Origin: Tranquillimonas alkanivorans
Lineage (GTDB): Bacteria; Pseudomonadota; Alphaproteobacteria; Rhodobacterales; Rhodobacteraceae
DNA: 64,000 bases
Assembly (NCBI RefSeq): GCF_900115595.1
Contig: NZ_FOXA01000003.1
Location: forward strand, 186,001 to 250,000
Direction of reading: 5' to 3'
The notes under the pieces were generated by a model, which did not search any database, was not told the origin of the DNA, and was given only the letters and a program-made list of their open reading frames with translations. Position numbers and translations under genes: made by a program. Positions 10,418 to 19,436 of the stretch are shown piece after piece. Each line of letters opens with the position of its first letter. Position 1 is the stretch's first letter.

Positions 10418-10969
10418 ATGCAGAGACGGACATTTCTCGGCGGGCTGGCGGCGGCTGGCGCCGTGGCGGCCAGCGGCGCGACGGCGCAGGAGTTCGAGCT
10501 GGCCGAGCGCTTCCGGCCGCTCATCGTGCCGGTCAAGCGCGGCGTTGCGCCGGGCCAGATCCTCGTGCTGCCACAGGCGCACTACCTGTACTACGTGGAC
10601 GCGCCGGGGCAGGCGATCCGCTACGGTGTCGGTGTGGGCCGCGCCGGGCTGGCGTTCAAGGGCGTGGCTTCGATCGAGGCCAAGAAGAAATGGCCCAGCT
10701 GGCGACCCACGGACGAGATGATCGAGCGCGAGCCCGAGACCTACAAGCAGTACGAGGACGGCGTACCGGGCGGGCCGGACAATCCGCTGGGTGCGCGGGC
10801 GCTCTACCTTTTCCAGAACGGGCGCGACACGTATTTCCGCATTCACGGCACGACCGAGCCGCGCTCGATCGGGCGGTCGGTATCGAATGGCTGCATCCGG
10901 ATGCTGAACGCGCACGTGAAGGACCTGTATGAACGGGTGCCGCTGGGCACACGCGTTGTCGTCTTCTGA
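10418..10969 (+). CDS. Tat-exported L,D-transpeptidase (YkuD domain)
   Basis: A 183-residue exported enzyme. The N-terminus MQRRTFLGG contains a twin-arginine motif followed by an alanine-rich hydrophobic stretch ending in ATA near residue 25. The YkuD catalytic motif is complete: H143 (IHGTTEP) and C159 in VSNGCIRM. Such enzymes form 3-3 peptidoglycan cross-links or attach proteins to peptidoglycan in the periplasm. Export through Tat rather than Sec means it would cross the membrane folded. ATG 10418 is preferred over upstream in-frame starts because it begins the Tat signal and has an AAGGAG site. Confidence 0.88.
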   Translation: MQRRTFLGGLAAAGAVAASGATAQEFELAERFRPLIVPVKRGVAPGQILVLPQAHYLYYVDAPGQAIRYGVGVGRAGLAFKGVASIEAKKKWPSWRPTDEMIEREPETYKQYEDGVPGGPDNPLGARALYLFQNGRDTYFRIHGTTEPRSIGRSVSNGCIRMLNAHVKDLYERVPLGTRVVVF

Positions 10970-10987
10970 TCCGCCAAGGGGGCGGCA

Positions 10988-11015
10988 TTGACACGGGCAA
11001 CAGGGCGGGTATAAG
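10988..11015 (+). promoter_or_regulatory. Strong sigma-70 promoter of rpsD
   Basis: A consensus -35 TTGACA (10988-10993) and a -10 TATAAG (11010-11015) with 16-base spacing lie upstream of rpsD. Transcription would start near 11022, giving a leader of about 147 nucleotides before the GTG start. Confidence 0.7.
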
Positions 11016-11168
11016 CGCCGCTCGTTCCGGGGTCCGCCCCGGTGCGCTTCATTGGTGTTGGTGGCCCCCGCGAGGGGATGCCTGTCGGGATGGGTCCAGC
11101 CGGGCCCGTGCCAGAGGACAACGCCCTTCATTGCCGGCCCGTCCGGCGCACGAGAAGGAGATCAGACG

Positions 11169-11789
11169 GTGACCAAACGCACCTCTGCCAAGTACAAGAT
11201 CGACCGCCGCATGGGCGAAAACATCTGGGGCCGCCCGAAGAGCCCCGTGAACCGCCGTGAATACGGCCCCGGACAGCACGGCCAGCGCCGCAAGGGCAAG
11301 ATGTCCGACTTCGGCCTGCAGCTGCGCGCCAAGCAGAAGCTGAAGGGCTATTACGGCGACCTGACCGAGAAGCAGTTCCGCCGCATCTTCGCCGAGGCCG
11401 AGCGTGTGCGCGGCGACACCGGCGAGCTTCTCATCGGCCTGCTCGAGCGTCGTCTGGACGCCGTCGTGTACCGCGCCAAGTTCGTGCCGACCGTCTTCGC
11501 GGCGCGGCAGTTCGTGAACCACGGCCACGTCCTGGTGAACGGCAAGCGGGTGAACATCCCGTCCTACCGCGTGAAGGAAGGCGACGTCGTCGAGGTCCGC
11601 CAGAAGTCGAAGCAGCTGGCGTCGGTTCTGGAAGCTGCCCAGCTGCCCGAGCGGGACGTTCCGGATTACCTGGACGTCGACCACTCGAAGATGACCTGCA
11701 CCTTCGTGCGCCAGCCGGGCCTGTCCGACGTGCCGTACCCGGTTCAGATGGAACCGAACCTCGTCATCGAATACTACGCGCAGAACTGA
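11169..11789 (+). CDS. rpsD: 30S ribosomal protein S4
   Basis: A 206-residue small-subunit protein that binds 16S rRNA early in assembly. The N-terminus ([20 protein letters not shown]) and the central S4 RNA-binding domain ([12 protein letters not shown] through [13 protein letters not shown]) are unmistakable. The start is GTG at 11169, eight bases after AAGGAG; a longer in-frame ATG upstream is rejected because it adds unrelated residues. The gene is monocistronic, between a consensus promoter and a strong terminator. In several bacteria S4 regulates its own mRNA; the long leader would allow this, but that is inference. Confidence 0.97.
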   Translation: MTKRTSAKYKIDRRMGENIWGRPKSPVNRREYGPGQHGQRRKGKMSDFGLQLRAKQKLKGYYGDLTEKQFRRIFAEAERVRGDTGELLIGLLERRLDAVVYRAKFVPTVFAARQFVNHGHVLVNGKRVNIPSYRVKEGDVVEVRQKSKQLASVLEAAQLPERDVPDYLDVDHSKMTCTFVRQPGLSDVPYPVQMEPNLVIEYYAQN

Positions 11790-11813
11790 TCCGGTTCAGC
11801 GCGACGGAAGCGG

Positions 11814-11840
11814 AAGGGCCGCCCGGTGGGGCGGCCCTTT
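11814..11840 (+). terminator. Rho-independent terminator of rpsD
   Basis: An 11-bp perfect stem (AAGGGCCGCCC / GGGCGGCCCTT) with loop GGTG, followed by T, lies 25 bases after the rpsD stop. Confidence 0.85.
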
Positions 11841-12274
11841 CGCCTTGTGGGGGGGGCGGGGTTCGGACGCAACGGTCGCCTCAAGGGAGGAGGCAGGGCG
11901 TCCTTCTGCGACCGAGCGCAATTTTCGCGCCCGGAGCCAAGCCGAAGGCGCCGGGCGAGCGCCTGCCCGTCCCGGCGGGCTGGCGCTTTGGCCACCCCCG
12001 CGCGCCGCTCGAACGGTGCGGCGGCCGGGCAGCCATCAAGCGCCGCCATGCGACCGTCGCTGCGCCACCCTACGGATAGGCGCTCGCCCGGCAGCGTCGC
12101 GCAGTCTGGCAGGAGGCGTGCCGGTGGCGAATAACGCGCCGCGACCCGTCCCGAACATGCGAGTACAGGTCCGTGCCGCGGGATCTCGGCCCAGCAGCAA
12201 GCGCCCACCGCCCCGCCGGTTTCCTTCGCCCGTCCTGGGCTCTACAACGACTCCCGACACGACGGGAGCGACCC
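11841..12274. other. Non-coding region with long-range inverted repeat
   Basis: This 434-base gap has no convincing coding frame. A perfect 15-bp inverted repeat pairs 11950-11964 (GCCGGGCGAGCGCCT) with 12078-12092. Nested inside are 11982-11988 with 12038-12044 (7 bp) and 12003-12008 with 12018-12023 (6 bp), giving a possible 143-nucleotide folded element. Just before the next gene, CTCCCG (12251-12256) can pair with CGGGAG (12263-12268), covering the ribosome-binding site of homospermidine synthase. It may be a structured RNA, a leader or a repeat; I cannot tell which. Confidence 0.4.
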
Positions 12275-13696
12275 ATGACCACGGACTATCCGAACTACGG
12301 CCGCATCGACGGCCCCATCGTCATCATCGGCTTCGGCTCGATCGGGCGGGGCACACTGCCCCTGATCGAGCGGCACTTCGACTATGATGCGAACAAGCTG
12401 ACCGTGATCGAGCCCGACCACGCGGTGCACACCTTCCTGCACCAGCGGGGCATCAACCATGTCGAGGTGGCGCTGACGCCCGACAACTACCGCGAGGTGC
12501 TGGGCGAGCTGTTCGCCGAAGGGAAGGGTTTCTGCGTGAACCTGTCGGTCGATACCTCGTCGCTCGACATCATGAAGTTCTGCCGCGAGATCGGCGTGCT
12601 CTACATCGACACGGTGGTTGAGCCATGGGCCGGCTATTATTTCGAGACGCAGGACAACGAGGCGCGCACCAACTACGCCCTGCGGCAGGCCGTCCGGGAC
12701 GAGAAGGCGCGGAATCCGGGTGGCACCACCGCGGTGTCCTGCTGCGGCGCGAACCCCGGCATGGTATCGTGGTTCGTGAAGGAGGCGCTGACGACGCTCG
12801 CCCGCGACACCGGACGCGACACCGATACGCCGACCGACCGGCAGGGCTGGGCCGCCCTGATGCGGGATCTCGGCGTAAAAGGCGTGCATATCGCCGAGCG
12901 CGACACGCAGGCCCGGCGCGAGCCGCGTCCGCGCGACGTCTTCGTCAACACCTGGTCGGTCGAGGGCTTCATCGCCGAAGGTTTCCAGCCTGCCGAACTG
13001 GGCTGGGGCACGCACGAGACCTGGTTCCCCGAGAACGGCCACCGACACGAGCAGGGGTGCCTGTCGGCCATCTGGATCGAGCGGCCGGGCGCCATCACCC
13101 GCGTGCATACGTGGTGCCCGACGCCGGGGCCGCAGTTCGGCTTCCTCGTCACGCACAACGAAGCGATCTCGATCTCGGACTACTACACCGTGGGCGACCC
13201 GGCCGCGCCGGAGTACCGCCCGACCTGCCACTATGCCTATCATCCCTGCGACGACGCCGTGCTGTCGCTGCACGAGATGTTCGGCTCGGGCAAGCAGCAG
13301 ACGAAGCACTACATCCTCGAGGAACACGAGATCGTCGAAGGCATCGACGAACTGGGGGTGCTGCTCTACGGGCACGAGAAGAACGCCCTCTGGTTCGGAT
13401 CGCGCCTGTCGAACGACGAGACGCGGGAACTGGCGCCCTACCAGAACGCGACCGGCCTGCAGGTGACGAGCGCGGTGCTCGCCGGCATGGTCTGGGCGCT
13501 GGAGAATCCCGAGGCGGGCATCGTCGAGACCGACGAGATGGATCACGTCCGCTGCCTCGAGGTGCAGCGCCCCTATCTCGGCCCGGTCGAGGCGCATTAC
13601 ACCGACTGGACCCCGCTCCAGGACCGGTGGGAGCACTTCGCCGAGGACATCGACGAAAGCGATCCGTGGCTCTTCCGGAACGTGCTGGCGTCGTGA
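12275..13696 (+). CDS. hss: Homospermidine synthase
   Basis: A 473-residue NAD-dependent enzyme that makes sym-homospermidine from two putrescines (or putrescine and spermidine). The N-terminal Rossmann motif (VIIGFGSIGRG) binds NAD, and the segments YIDTVVEPWAGYY, CCGANPGMVSWFVKE and NTWSVEGF are characteristic of the bacterial Hss family. The size matches the family. The start at 12275 follows GGGAG, which can be masked by a 6-bp hairpin. Homospermidine is the main longer polyamine in many alphaproteobacteria. It is transcribed in line with hisC, 69 bases downstream. Confidence 0.93.
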   Translation: MTTDYPNYGRIDGPIVIIGFGSIGRGTLPLIERHFDYDANKLTVIEPDHAVHTFLHQRGINHVEVALTPDNYREVLGELFAEGKGFCVNLSVDTSSLDIMKFCREIGVLYIDTVVEPWAGYYFETQDNEARTNYALRQAVRDEKARNPGGTTAVSCCGANPGMVSWFVKEALTTLARDTGRDTDTPTDRQGWAALMRDLGVKGVHIAERDTQARREPRPRDVFVNTWSVEGFIAEGFQPAELGWGTHETWFPENGHRHEQGCLSAIWIERPGAITRVHTWCPTPGPQFGFLVTHNEAISISDYYTVGDPAAPEYRPTCHYAYHPCDDAVLSLHEMFGSGKQQTKHYILEEHEIVEGIDELGVLLYGHEKNALWFGSRLSNDETRELAPYQNATGLQVTSAVLAGMVWALENPEAGIVETDEMDHVRCLEVQRPYLGPVEAHYTDWTPLQDRWEHFAEDIDESDPWLFRNVLAS

Positions 13697-13765
13697 CGAA
13701 ACGCGCTCTGGAAAGGGCCGGAGACCGTCGCTAAGAGGGGGGCGATCGACCCGAGGGAGCCTTTC

Positions 13766-14851
13766 GTGGAAAACGTCATCCAGCCGCAGCCCGGCATCAT
13801 GGACATCCAGCTCTATCAGGGCGGGGCGAGCCATGCCGAGGGCGTGTCGGACGTGGTCAAGCTCAGCTCGAACGAAAACCCGTTCGGGCCCTCCGACGCG
13901 GTGAAGGAGGCGGTGCGCAAGTCCGTCCACGAACTGCACCGCTATCCCTCGATCGACCACTTGTCGCTGCGCCGGGCCATCGCGCAGGTGCACAAGCTTG
14001 ACGCCGACCGCATCATCTGCGGCGTGGGCTCGGACGAGATCATCTCGTTCCTCTGCAACGCCTATGCAGGGCCGGGGGACGAGGTGATACACACCGAGCA
14101 CGGCTTCGCGATGTATCGCATCTCGACCCTGGCCGCCGGGGCCACGCCGGTCGAGGTGCCCGAGCGCGAACGCACGGTGGACGTGGACGCCATCCTCGAC
14201 GCCTGCTGCTTCCGCACGAAGCTGGTGTTCATCGCCAACCCGGCGAACCCGACCGGCACGATGATCGGCGGGAACGAGGTCGCGCGGCTGGCCGACGGAC
14301 TTCCGCCTCAGACGCTGCTGGTGCTCGACGGCGCCTATGCAGAGTACGTCGACGGCTTCGACGGCGGCGCCTCGCTGGTGGACAGCCGCGACAACGTGAT
14401 CATGACGCGCACGTTCTCGAAGCTTTACGGGCTGGGCGGGCTGCGCATCGGCTGGGGCTACGGCCCGGCGCCCGTGATCGACGTGCTCAACCGCGTGCGG
14501 GGCCCCTTCAACCTATCGCAGACGCAGCTTGTCGCCGCCGAGGCCGCGATCCGCGACCGCGGCTACGCCGAACGCTGCCGGGCCGAGAATGCGCGGCTGC
14601 GCACCTGGCTGGCCGAGGCGCTGGCTGGACTTGGCGTGCCGTCGGACACCTCCTGCGCCAACTTCGTGCTCGCCCGCTTCTCGGACCAGGACGAGGCCGA
14701 GGCGTGCGAGGCCTACCTCCGCTCCAGGGGCCTGCTGGTGCGCAAGGTGGCGGGCTACAAGCTGCCCAACTGCCTGCGCATCACGGTCGGCGACGAGTCT
14801 GCGTGCCGCCGGGTCGTCCACGCCGTGGGCGAGTTCAGGGAGGTCCGCTGA
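13766..14851 (+). CDS. hisC: Histidinol-phosphate / aromatic aminotransferase
   Basis: A 361-residue class II PLP aminotransferase. Family features: [12 protein letters not shown], the GSDEII loop, ANPANPTGT and the PLP lysine K219 in [15 protein letters not shown]. The start is GTG at 13766 after GAGGGAG. HisC converts imidazole-acetol phosphate to histidinol phosphate; the gene overlaps tyrA by one base (TGATG), so this copy may also (or mainly) act on prephenate-derived aromatic keto acids, as HisC does in some alphaproteobacteria. Sequence alone does not separate these roles. Confidence 0.88.
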   Translation: MENVIQPQPGIMDIQLYQGGASHAEGVSDVVKLSSNENPFGPSDAVKEAVRKSVHELHRYPSIDHLSLRRAIAQVHKLDADRIICGVGSDEIISFLCNAYAGPGDEVIHTEHGFAMYRISTLAAGATPVEVPERERTVDVDAILDACCFRTKLVFIANPANPTGTMIGGNEVARLADGLPPQTLLVLDGAYAEYVDGFDGGASLVDSRDNVIMTRTFSKLYGLGGLRIGWGYGPAPVIDVLNRVRGPFNLSQTQLVAAEAAIRDRGYAERCRAENARLRTWLAEALAGLGVPSDTSCANFVLARFSDQDEAEACEAYLRSRGLLVRKVAGYKLPNCLRITVGDESACRRVVHAVGEFREVR

Positions 14852-15768
14852 TGGCCCGCGTCTACGAGCGTGTCGCGCTGATCGGGCTGGGCCTGATCGC
14901 CGGGTCCATGGCCCACGCCATGCGGCGCGGCGGGCTGGCGGGCGAGATCGTCGGCACCGCCCGGTCCGAGGAAACGCGCCGGGTGGCCGAAGATATCGGC
15001 CTGTGCGACCGTATCGTGGCGACGGCGGCCGAGGCGGTGGAGGGTGCGGACCTGGTCGTACTTGCCGTGCCGGTCGGCGCGATGGGCGAGGTGGCCGAAG
15101 AGATCGCCCCGCACCTGTCGCCGGGCGCGACGGTGACCGACGTCGGGTCGGTGAAGAAGTCGGTGATCGAGGCCGTGAGCCCGCACATCCCCGAGGGCGT
15201 CCACTTCATCCCCGGCCACCCGCTGGCAGGCACCGAACATTCCGGTCCCCGTTCGGGCTTCGCCGAACTCTTCGACAACCGCTGGTGCCTGCTGGTGCCG
15301 GACGAGGGCACCGAGGCCGGGGCGCTCGAGCGGCTGACCGAGTTGTGGGAGGAGATGGGGGCGCATGTCGACGTCATGGACGCCGAGCACCACGACCTCG
15401 TGCTCGCCGTCACCAGCCACGCGCCGCACCTGATCGCCTATACGATGGTCGGCGTGGCCGACGATCTGCGGCGCGTGACCGACAGCGAGGTCATCAAGTA
15501 CTCGGCCGCCGGCTTCCGCGACTTTACCCGGATCGCGGCCTCGGACCCGACGATGTGGCGCGACGTGTTCCTGACGAACAAGGAGGCGACGCTGGAAATC
15601 CTCGGTCGCTTCACCGAGGAACTCTTCGCCCTCCAGCGAGCAATCCGCACCGGGGACGGGCAGCACCTGCACGACTACTTCACCCGGACCCGTGCCATCC
15701 GGCGCGGGATCATCGAGGCGGGGCAGGACACCGCCGCGCCGGACTTCGGGCGGAGCGGCACGCGATGA
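14851..15768 (+). CDS. tyrA: Prephenate/arogenate (cyclohexadienyl) dehydrogenase
   Basis: A 305-residue NAD(P)-dependent dehydrogenase of tyrosine biosynthesis. The N-terminal dinucleotide-binding motif is VALIGLGLIAGS; downstream, DVGSVKKSV, FIPGHPLAGTEHSGP (active-site histidine region) and AVTSHAPHLIAY are conserved TyrA motifs. There is no fused chorismate mutase domain. It overlaps hisC at its start by one base and the following extensin-like gene by four bases (ATGA). Coupling to hisC fits sequential steps of aromatic amino-acid synthesis. Confidence 0.93.
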   Translation: MARVYERVALIGLGLIAGSMAHAMRRGGLAGEIVGTARSEETRRVAEDIGLCDRIVATAAEAVEGADLVVLAVPVGAMGEVAEEIAPHLSPGATVTDVGSVKKSVIEAVSPHIPEGVHFIPGHPLAGTEHSGPRSGFAELFDNRWCLLVPDEGTEAGALERLTELWEEMGAHVDVMDAEHHDLVLAVTSHAPHLIAYTMVGVADDLRRVTDSEVIKYSAAGFRDFTRIAASDPTMWRDVFLTNKEATLEILGRFTEELFALQRAIRTGDGQHLHDYFTRTRAIRRGIIEAGQDTAAPDFGRSGTR

Positions 15769-16559
15769 GGGCCGCGGCCTTCGTCTGCGCCGCCGCGCTG
15801 TTTGCCGGGCAGGCCATGGCCGCCGCGCCCGAGGTCTCTCTGCGCCCGGTGCCGCGTTGGGCGGCGATGCCCGCCGTCGCCGCACCACCGGGCAAGCCGG
15901 CCGAAACGGTCGCGCCGGCGCAGACGGGCCTGCGCCGCTCGCTGCGGCCGCGTCCCCGTCCGGGCCGGGCGTCTCCTCCCACCCGAACCACCGCGATCCG
16001 CCCGCCGGCCCAGCAGGTGCCCGTCAGCGATCGCGTCGGTGCCGTCTGCCGGGACCGCGCGATCCAGGGCGTCGAGCTGCGCCCGATCGCGGGCCGGCTG
16101 ACGGGCTGCGGCGTGTCCGATCCGGTGCGCGTCACCTCGGTTGCGGGCGTCACGCTCAGCCAGCCGTCGGTGATGGGCTGCAGTACCGCCAAGGCGCTGA
16201 AGGATTGGGTCGAGAAGGGCGCGACGCCCGCCATCGGCCCCCTCGGCGGCGGGATCGAAAGCTTCCGCGTCGCCGCGCACTACGTCTGCCGGTCGGTCAA
16301 CGACGAGCCTGACACGCGCATATCCCAGCACGGCATGGGCCAGGCCATCGACATCTCGGCCATCGAGCTGCAGAACGGCGTGACGATCACCGTCGAAGAC
16401 GGCTGGGGCGACCCGATCAAGGGCAAGATCCTGCGGCGGATGCACCGCTCGGCCTGCGGCCCTTTCCGCACGGTTCTGGGCCCGGCGGCCGACAGGCACC
16501 ATGTCGACCACTTCCACTTCGACACGGCGAGCTACCGGCGCGGCACCTACTGCCGCTGA
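15765..16559 (+). CDS. Extensin-like family (M15-like fold) exported protein
   Basis: A 264-residue exported protein. Residues 1-20 are an alanine-rich signal peptide (ending GQAMA), 25-80 form a proline/arginine-rich linker, and the rest is an extensin-like C-terminal domain. The metal-site pattern QHGMGQAIDI and HHVDHFHFD resembles zinc D-Ala-D-Ala carboxypeptidases (M15), suggesting a periplasmic peptidoglycan-modifying enzyme; activity is inferred. The ATG overlaps the tyrA stop by four bases, an odd pairing with amino-acid biosynthesis. The 3' end overlaps the convergent DUF2125 gene by 13 bases. Confidence 0.82.
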   Translation: MRAAAFVCAAALFAGQAMAAAPEVSLRPVPRWAAMPAVAAPPGKPAETVAPAQTGLRRSLRPRPRPGRASPPTRTTAIRPPAQQVPVSDRVGAVCRDRAIQGVELRPIAGRLTGCGVSDPVRVTSVAGVTLSQPSVMGCSTAKALKDWVEKGATPAIGPLGGGIESFRVAAHYVCRSVNDEPDTRISQHGMGQAIDISAIELQNGVTITVEDGWGDPIKGKILRRMHRSACGPFRTVLGPAADRHHVDHFHFDTASYRRGTYCR

Positions 16560-17554
16560 ACCGGCGGGATCAGGCGCGGCGCCGGGCCAAGCGGAACCGG
16601 GCCGAGCGACACGGTCCCGTCGCGGAAGGTCAGCGGTACACGCAAGTCGCCGCCGCCGCCGAGACCGGCCAGCAAGGCCAGCCCCCGTTCGGCGGTTTCG
16701 GCCAGCCGCTCGGGCACCAGCCCCGCCTCGACCGCCAGCGCCAGCATCTGCCGCCAGTTCCGCACCTCGAGTGTCAGGATTCCGGTGGGGATGCCTTGGG
16801 GGTCCACGTCAAGCTCCCCCTCCGCCGTCACCGCCAGGTCTCCCCAGGTGGCGCGGGCGCCGTTGACCTCGATCGCAACCGGCTGCGGGCGCACGCCCTG
16901 AAGCGCGAACCGGTCGAGCGGGCGGGAATAGACCACCGTTGCGTCCAGGCGCACCCGCTCGATGGCGGCGGGAAGGGTGTCGCCGGGATCGACGGCCTCT
17001 GTCAGCGCCGCATCCGGCGTGACACCCAGCATCTCGAGCCCGATGTCATAAGCGTTCTCGCGCACCGCCTCGCGCACTGCGAAACGGGCCTCCTCGACCG
17101 AGGCGCTCCAGCCGAGGCTTCCGGTCGCCTCGACATCCTCGGCCACGAAGGTCGCGCGGTCGAGCGCCAGCGTCATCCCCGGTGACACGACGACGCTGCC
17201 GCGCATGTCGCCTGCGGCAAGGTCAATCTCTTCGTACGGGGTGAGGATTGTCTGCTGCGGCGGGAAGACCGCGATGACGTGGTTCGGCCGGTAGCTCAGG
17301 GCGAAGGCCTGGAAGAACGGCCCACGCCAGCCGAAGCCCGTAAGCGGGTCGTCGATGTGCAGGTCGGTCAGCGTCGTGTCGAAGCGGTTGGGAAAGCCCG
17401 AGACGCCCAGATCGCCGTATCCCGCCGTCCATCCGGCAGCGCGACGATCCTCCAGCCAGCCCGTCAGCCCGCGCTCGACCGCCGTCGCGCCGACGAACCA
17501 GTACCCCGCCCAGCCAAGCGCCAGGACCACGATCAGAACCAGAAGTTTGCGCAC
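16547..17554 (-). CDS. DUF2125 exported/membrane-anchored protein
   Basis: A 335-residue protein with one N-terminal hydrophobic helix (RKLLVLIVVLALGWAGYWF) that acts as anchor or signal, followed by a soluble, beta-rich periplasmic region. Segments such as GYGDLGVSGFPNRFD and the repeated beta strands fit the alphaproteobacterial DUF2125 family, whose function is unknown. Two GTG starts are possible: 17560 lies directly against the AAAGGGG site, whereas 17554 has the normal spacing, so 17554 is preferred. The 3' end overlaps the convergent extensin-like gene. Confidence 0.75.
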   Translation of the reverse strand: MRKLLVLIVVLALGWAGYWFVGATAVERGLTGWLEDRRAAGWTAGYGDLGVSGFPNRFDTTLTDLHIDDPLTGFGWRGPFFQAFALSYRPNHVIAVFPPQQTILTPYEEIDLAAGDMRGSVVVSPGMTLALDRATFVAEDVEATGSLGWSASVEEARFAVREAVRENAYDIGLEMLGVTPDAALTEAVDPGDTLPAAIERVRLDATVVYSRPLDRFALQGVRPQPVAIEVNGARATWGDLAVTAEGELDVDPQGIPTGILTLEVRNWRQMLALAVEAGLVPERLAETAERGLALLAGLGGGGDLRVPLTFRDGTVSLGPVPLGPAPRLIPPVQRQ

Positions 17555-17616
17555 GTCCACCCCTTTCGCCGCGGCTGCCGGTGCTGTTTATAGGGCCGGA
17601 CGAAGGAGGACCAGCG

Positions 17617-18168
17617 ATGGACATGCGCCCGATGTGGGTCTTCGGATACGGCTCGCTTATCTGGAATCCCGAGTTCCCGGTGGCCGAGCAGATCACCGCG
17701 CGGCTGCCCGGCTACGCGCGCACCTTCTGCATGCGCTCGATCCACCACCGCGGCTCGCCCGAGGAACCGGGGCTGGTGCTGGCGCTCGACCCGGCGCCCG
17801 ACGCGGCCTGCACCGGCGTCGGCTTCCGCGTGCAGGACGGGGCAGAGGACGACACGCTGGCGGCCCTGCGCGAGCGCGAGCTGATCTCGTCGGCCTACGT
17901 CGAGCGGCAGGTCGAGCTGATGCTGGACGACGGCCGCGACGTGCAGGCACTGGCCTATGTCATCGACCCCGATCACGTGCAGTATTGCGGCGGCCTTCCG
18001 CTGGAAGAACAGGCGCACATCATCGCTCGCGCGGTGGGCGGTCGTGGGCCGAATGCGCAGTATCTTTACAACACTGCCATTCACCTTGCCGAACTGGGCA
18101 TCGCAGATTCCGAGCTCGAATGGCTTGCCGCACGGGTCCGTGAGATAGAAGAGCCTGACGCCCGCTGA
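17617..18168 (+). CDS. chaC: ChaC-family glutathione gamma-glutamylcyclotransferase
   Basis: A 183-residue cytosolic enzyme. The substrate-binding loop is WVFGYGSLIWNP near the N-terminus, and the conserved catalytic glutamate lies in LRERELISSAYVE. ChaC enzymes degrade glutathione to 5-oxoproline and Cys-Gly. The start at 17617 has an excellent GAAGGAGGA site six bases upstream. It is divergent from the DUF2125 gene and followed by a hairpin and a promoter-like sequence, so it is probably transcribed alone. Confidence 0.88.
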   Translation: MDMRPMWVFGYGSLIWNPEFPVAEQITARLPGYARTFCMRSIHHRGSPEEPGLVLALDPAPDAACTGVGFRVQDGAEDDTLAALRERELISSAYVERQVELMLDDGRDVQALAYVIDPDHVQYCGGLPLEEQAHIIARAVGGRGPNAQYLYNTAIHLAELGIADSELEWLAARVREIEEPDAR

Positions 18169-18173
18169 TTCGC

Positions 18174-18205
18174 GCGTTGGACATCCAACGCAAAACATTT
18201 ATTCT
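18174..18205 (+). promoter_or_regulatory. Promoter candidate with hairpin for the motor gene pair
   Basis: TTGGAC (18177-18182) and TATTCT (18200-18205) with 17-base spacing lie upstream of the ExbB-like gene. The -35 hexamer sits inside a perfect 7-bp hairpin, GCGTTGG-ACAT-CCAACGC (18174-18191), which could be a chaC terminator or an operator. Confidence 0.4.
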
Positions 18206-18234
18206 GCGGTGCAGTAGACAGGGTTCTAAAGTTC

Positions 18235-19434
18235 ATGGGGAAACCCTCGCTCGAGGCGGAGCCGCACTTCTCGCAGCCGGTCCGGCAGATCATAATGATG
18301 ATCGTCGTGCTCGGCCTTGTCGGCATGGGCGCCTATGTCGCGTTCCCCAGCGTCGCGCCGGTGTTCCTGGCCAACCCCTGGCTCAACGGCTTCATCGCCG
18401 TCGTCTTCGTGGTCGGCGTGCTGGCGTGCTTCTGGCAGGTGTTCCAGCTGATCAGTTCGGTCAACTGGATCGAGGGGCACACATCGGAAACGCCTGGCCA
18501 CCAGTTCGTGCGGGCGCCGCGCCTGCTGGCGCCGCTGGCGTCGCTCTTGCGGTCGCGCGGGCGGCAGATGCAGATCTCGGCCTCGTCCTCGCGCTCGATT
18601 CTCGACTCGGTCGCCACCCGCATCGACGAGGCGCGGGACATCACGCGCTATATCGTCAACCTGCTGATCTTCCTCGGCCTTCTGGGCACGTTCTACGGCC
18701 TCGCCACGACCGTGCCGGCCATCGTGGACACCATCCGTGCGCTCGCCCCGCAGCAGGGCGAGGACGGGATGGCCGTGTTCGCGCGCCTGATGAACGGTCT
18801 GGAAAGCCAGCTTGGCGGCATGGGCATCGCCTTCGCCTCGTCGCTGCTGGGGCTTGCCGGATCGCTGGTGGTGGGGCTGCTGGAGCTCTTCGCGAGCCAC
18901 GGCCAGAACCGCTTCTACCGTGAGCTCGAGGAATGGCTGTCGACCATCACGCGGCTCGGCTTCTCGTCCGGCGACGGCGACATGAGTTCGGACCAGGCGA
19001 TGATGGCGGCGATGATGGACCACGTGTCCGAGCAGATCGACCGCCTGCAAAGCATCTATGCGCAGTCCGACGTCTCGCGCTCGCTCATCGACCGAAAGAT
19101 CGAGGAACTGACGGACTCGATCGCCCAGATGACCCAGCGGATGGAGGGCGAGGGGCAGGTGACCTCGGCGCTCGACCGCGTCGCGCACGGGCAGGAACGG
19201 CTGGCCGAGGCGCTCGAGGCGCAGGTGCGCGAGGGCGGGGGCGGCATGGACGCCGAGAGCCGGATGCGCCTGCGCTCGATCGACGTGCAGCTTCTGCGCC
19301 TGCTCGAAGAAGTCTCGGCCGGGCGGCAGGAAACCACGTCCGAGCTGCGCCATGACCTGCGCCAGCTTCTGCGGGCGCTCAGGGCGCAGCAGGGCGCGGC
19401 CGATCTGCCGCAGGTCGGCACCGGCCGGGGCTGA
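18235..19434 (+). CDS. MotA/TolQ/ExbB-type proton channel protein
   Basis: A 399-residue membrane protein with four predicted helices (about residues 18-37, 48-73, 138-165 and 194-220). LLGLLGTFYGLATTVP in the third helix corresponds to the conserved ExbB/TolQ/MotA pore helix. The C-terminal 180 residues are cytoplasmic, hydrophilic and partly coiled coil (SEQIDRLQSIY to EALEAQVREG). Such proteins form pentameric stators around two copies of a MotB/ExbD-like partner, encoded here two bases downstream. No TonB, Tol or flagellar genes are nearby. The dedicated job of this pair is unknown to me. Confidence 0.82.
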   Translation: MGKPSLEAEPHFSQPVRQIIMMIVVLGLVGMGAYVAFPSVAPVFLANPWLNGFIAVVFVVGVLACFWQVFQLISSVNWIEGHTSETPGHQFVRAPRLLAPLASLLRSRGRQMQISASSSRSILDSVATRIDEARDITRYIVNLLIFLGLLGTFYGLATTVPAIVDTIRALAPQQGEDGMAVFARLMNGLESQLGGMGIAFASSLLGLAGSLVVGLLELFASHGQNRFYRELEEWLSTITRLGFSSGDGDMSSDQAMMAAMMDHVSEQIDRLQSIYAQSDVSRSLIDRKIEELTDSIAQMTQRMEGEGQVTSALDRVAHGQERLAEALEAQVREGGGGMDAESRMRLRSIDVQLLRLLEEVSAGRQETTSELRHDLRQLLRALRAQQGAADLPQVGTGRG

Positions 19435-19436
19435 GC

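Noticed and set aside
11940..12100. A tRNA gene in the gap before hss.
   Set aside because: The inverted repeats do not give a cloverleaf: no T-loop TTCRANY motif, no 7-bp acceptor stem with the right spacing and no CCA-adjacent discriminator were found.
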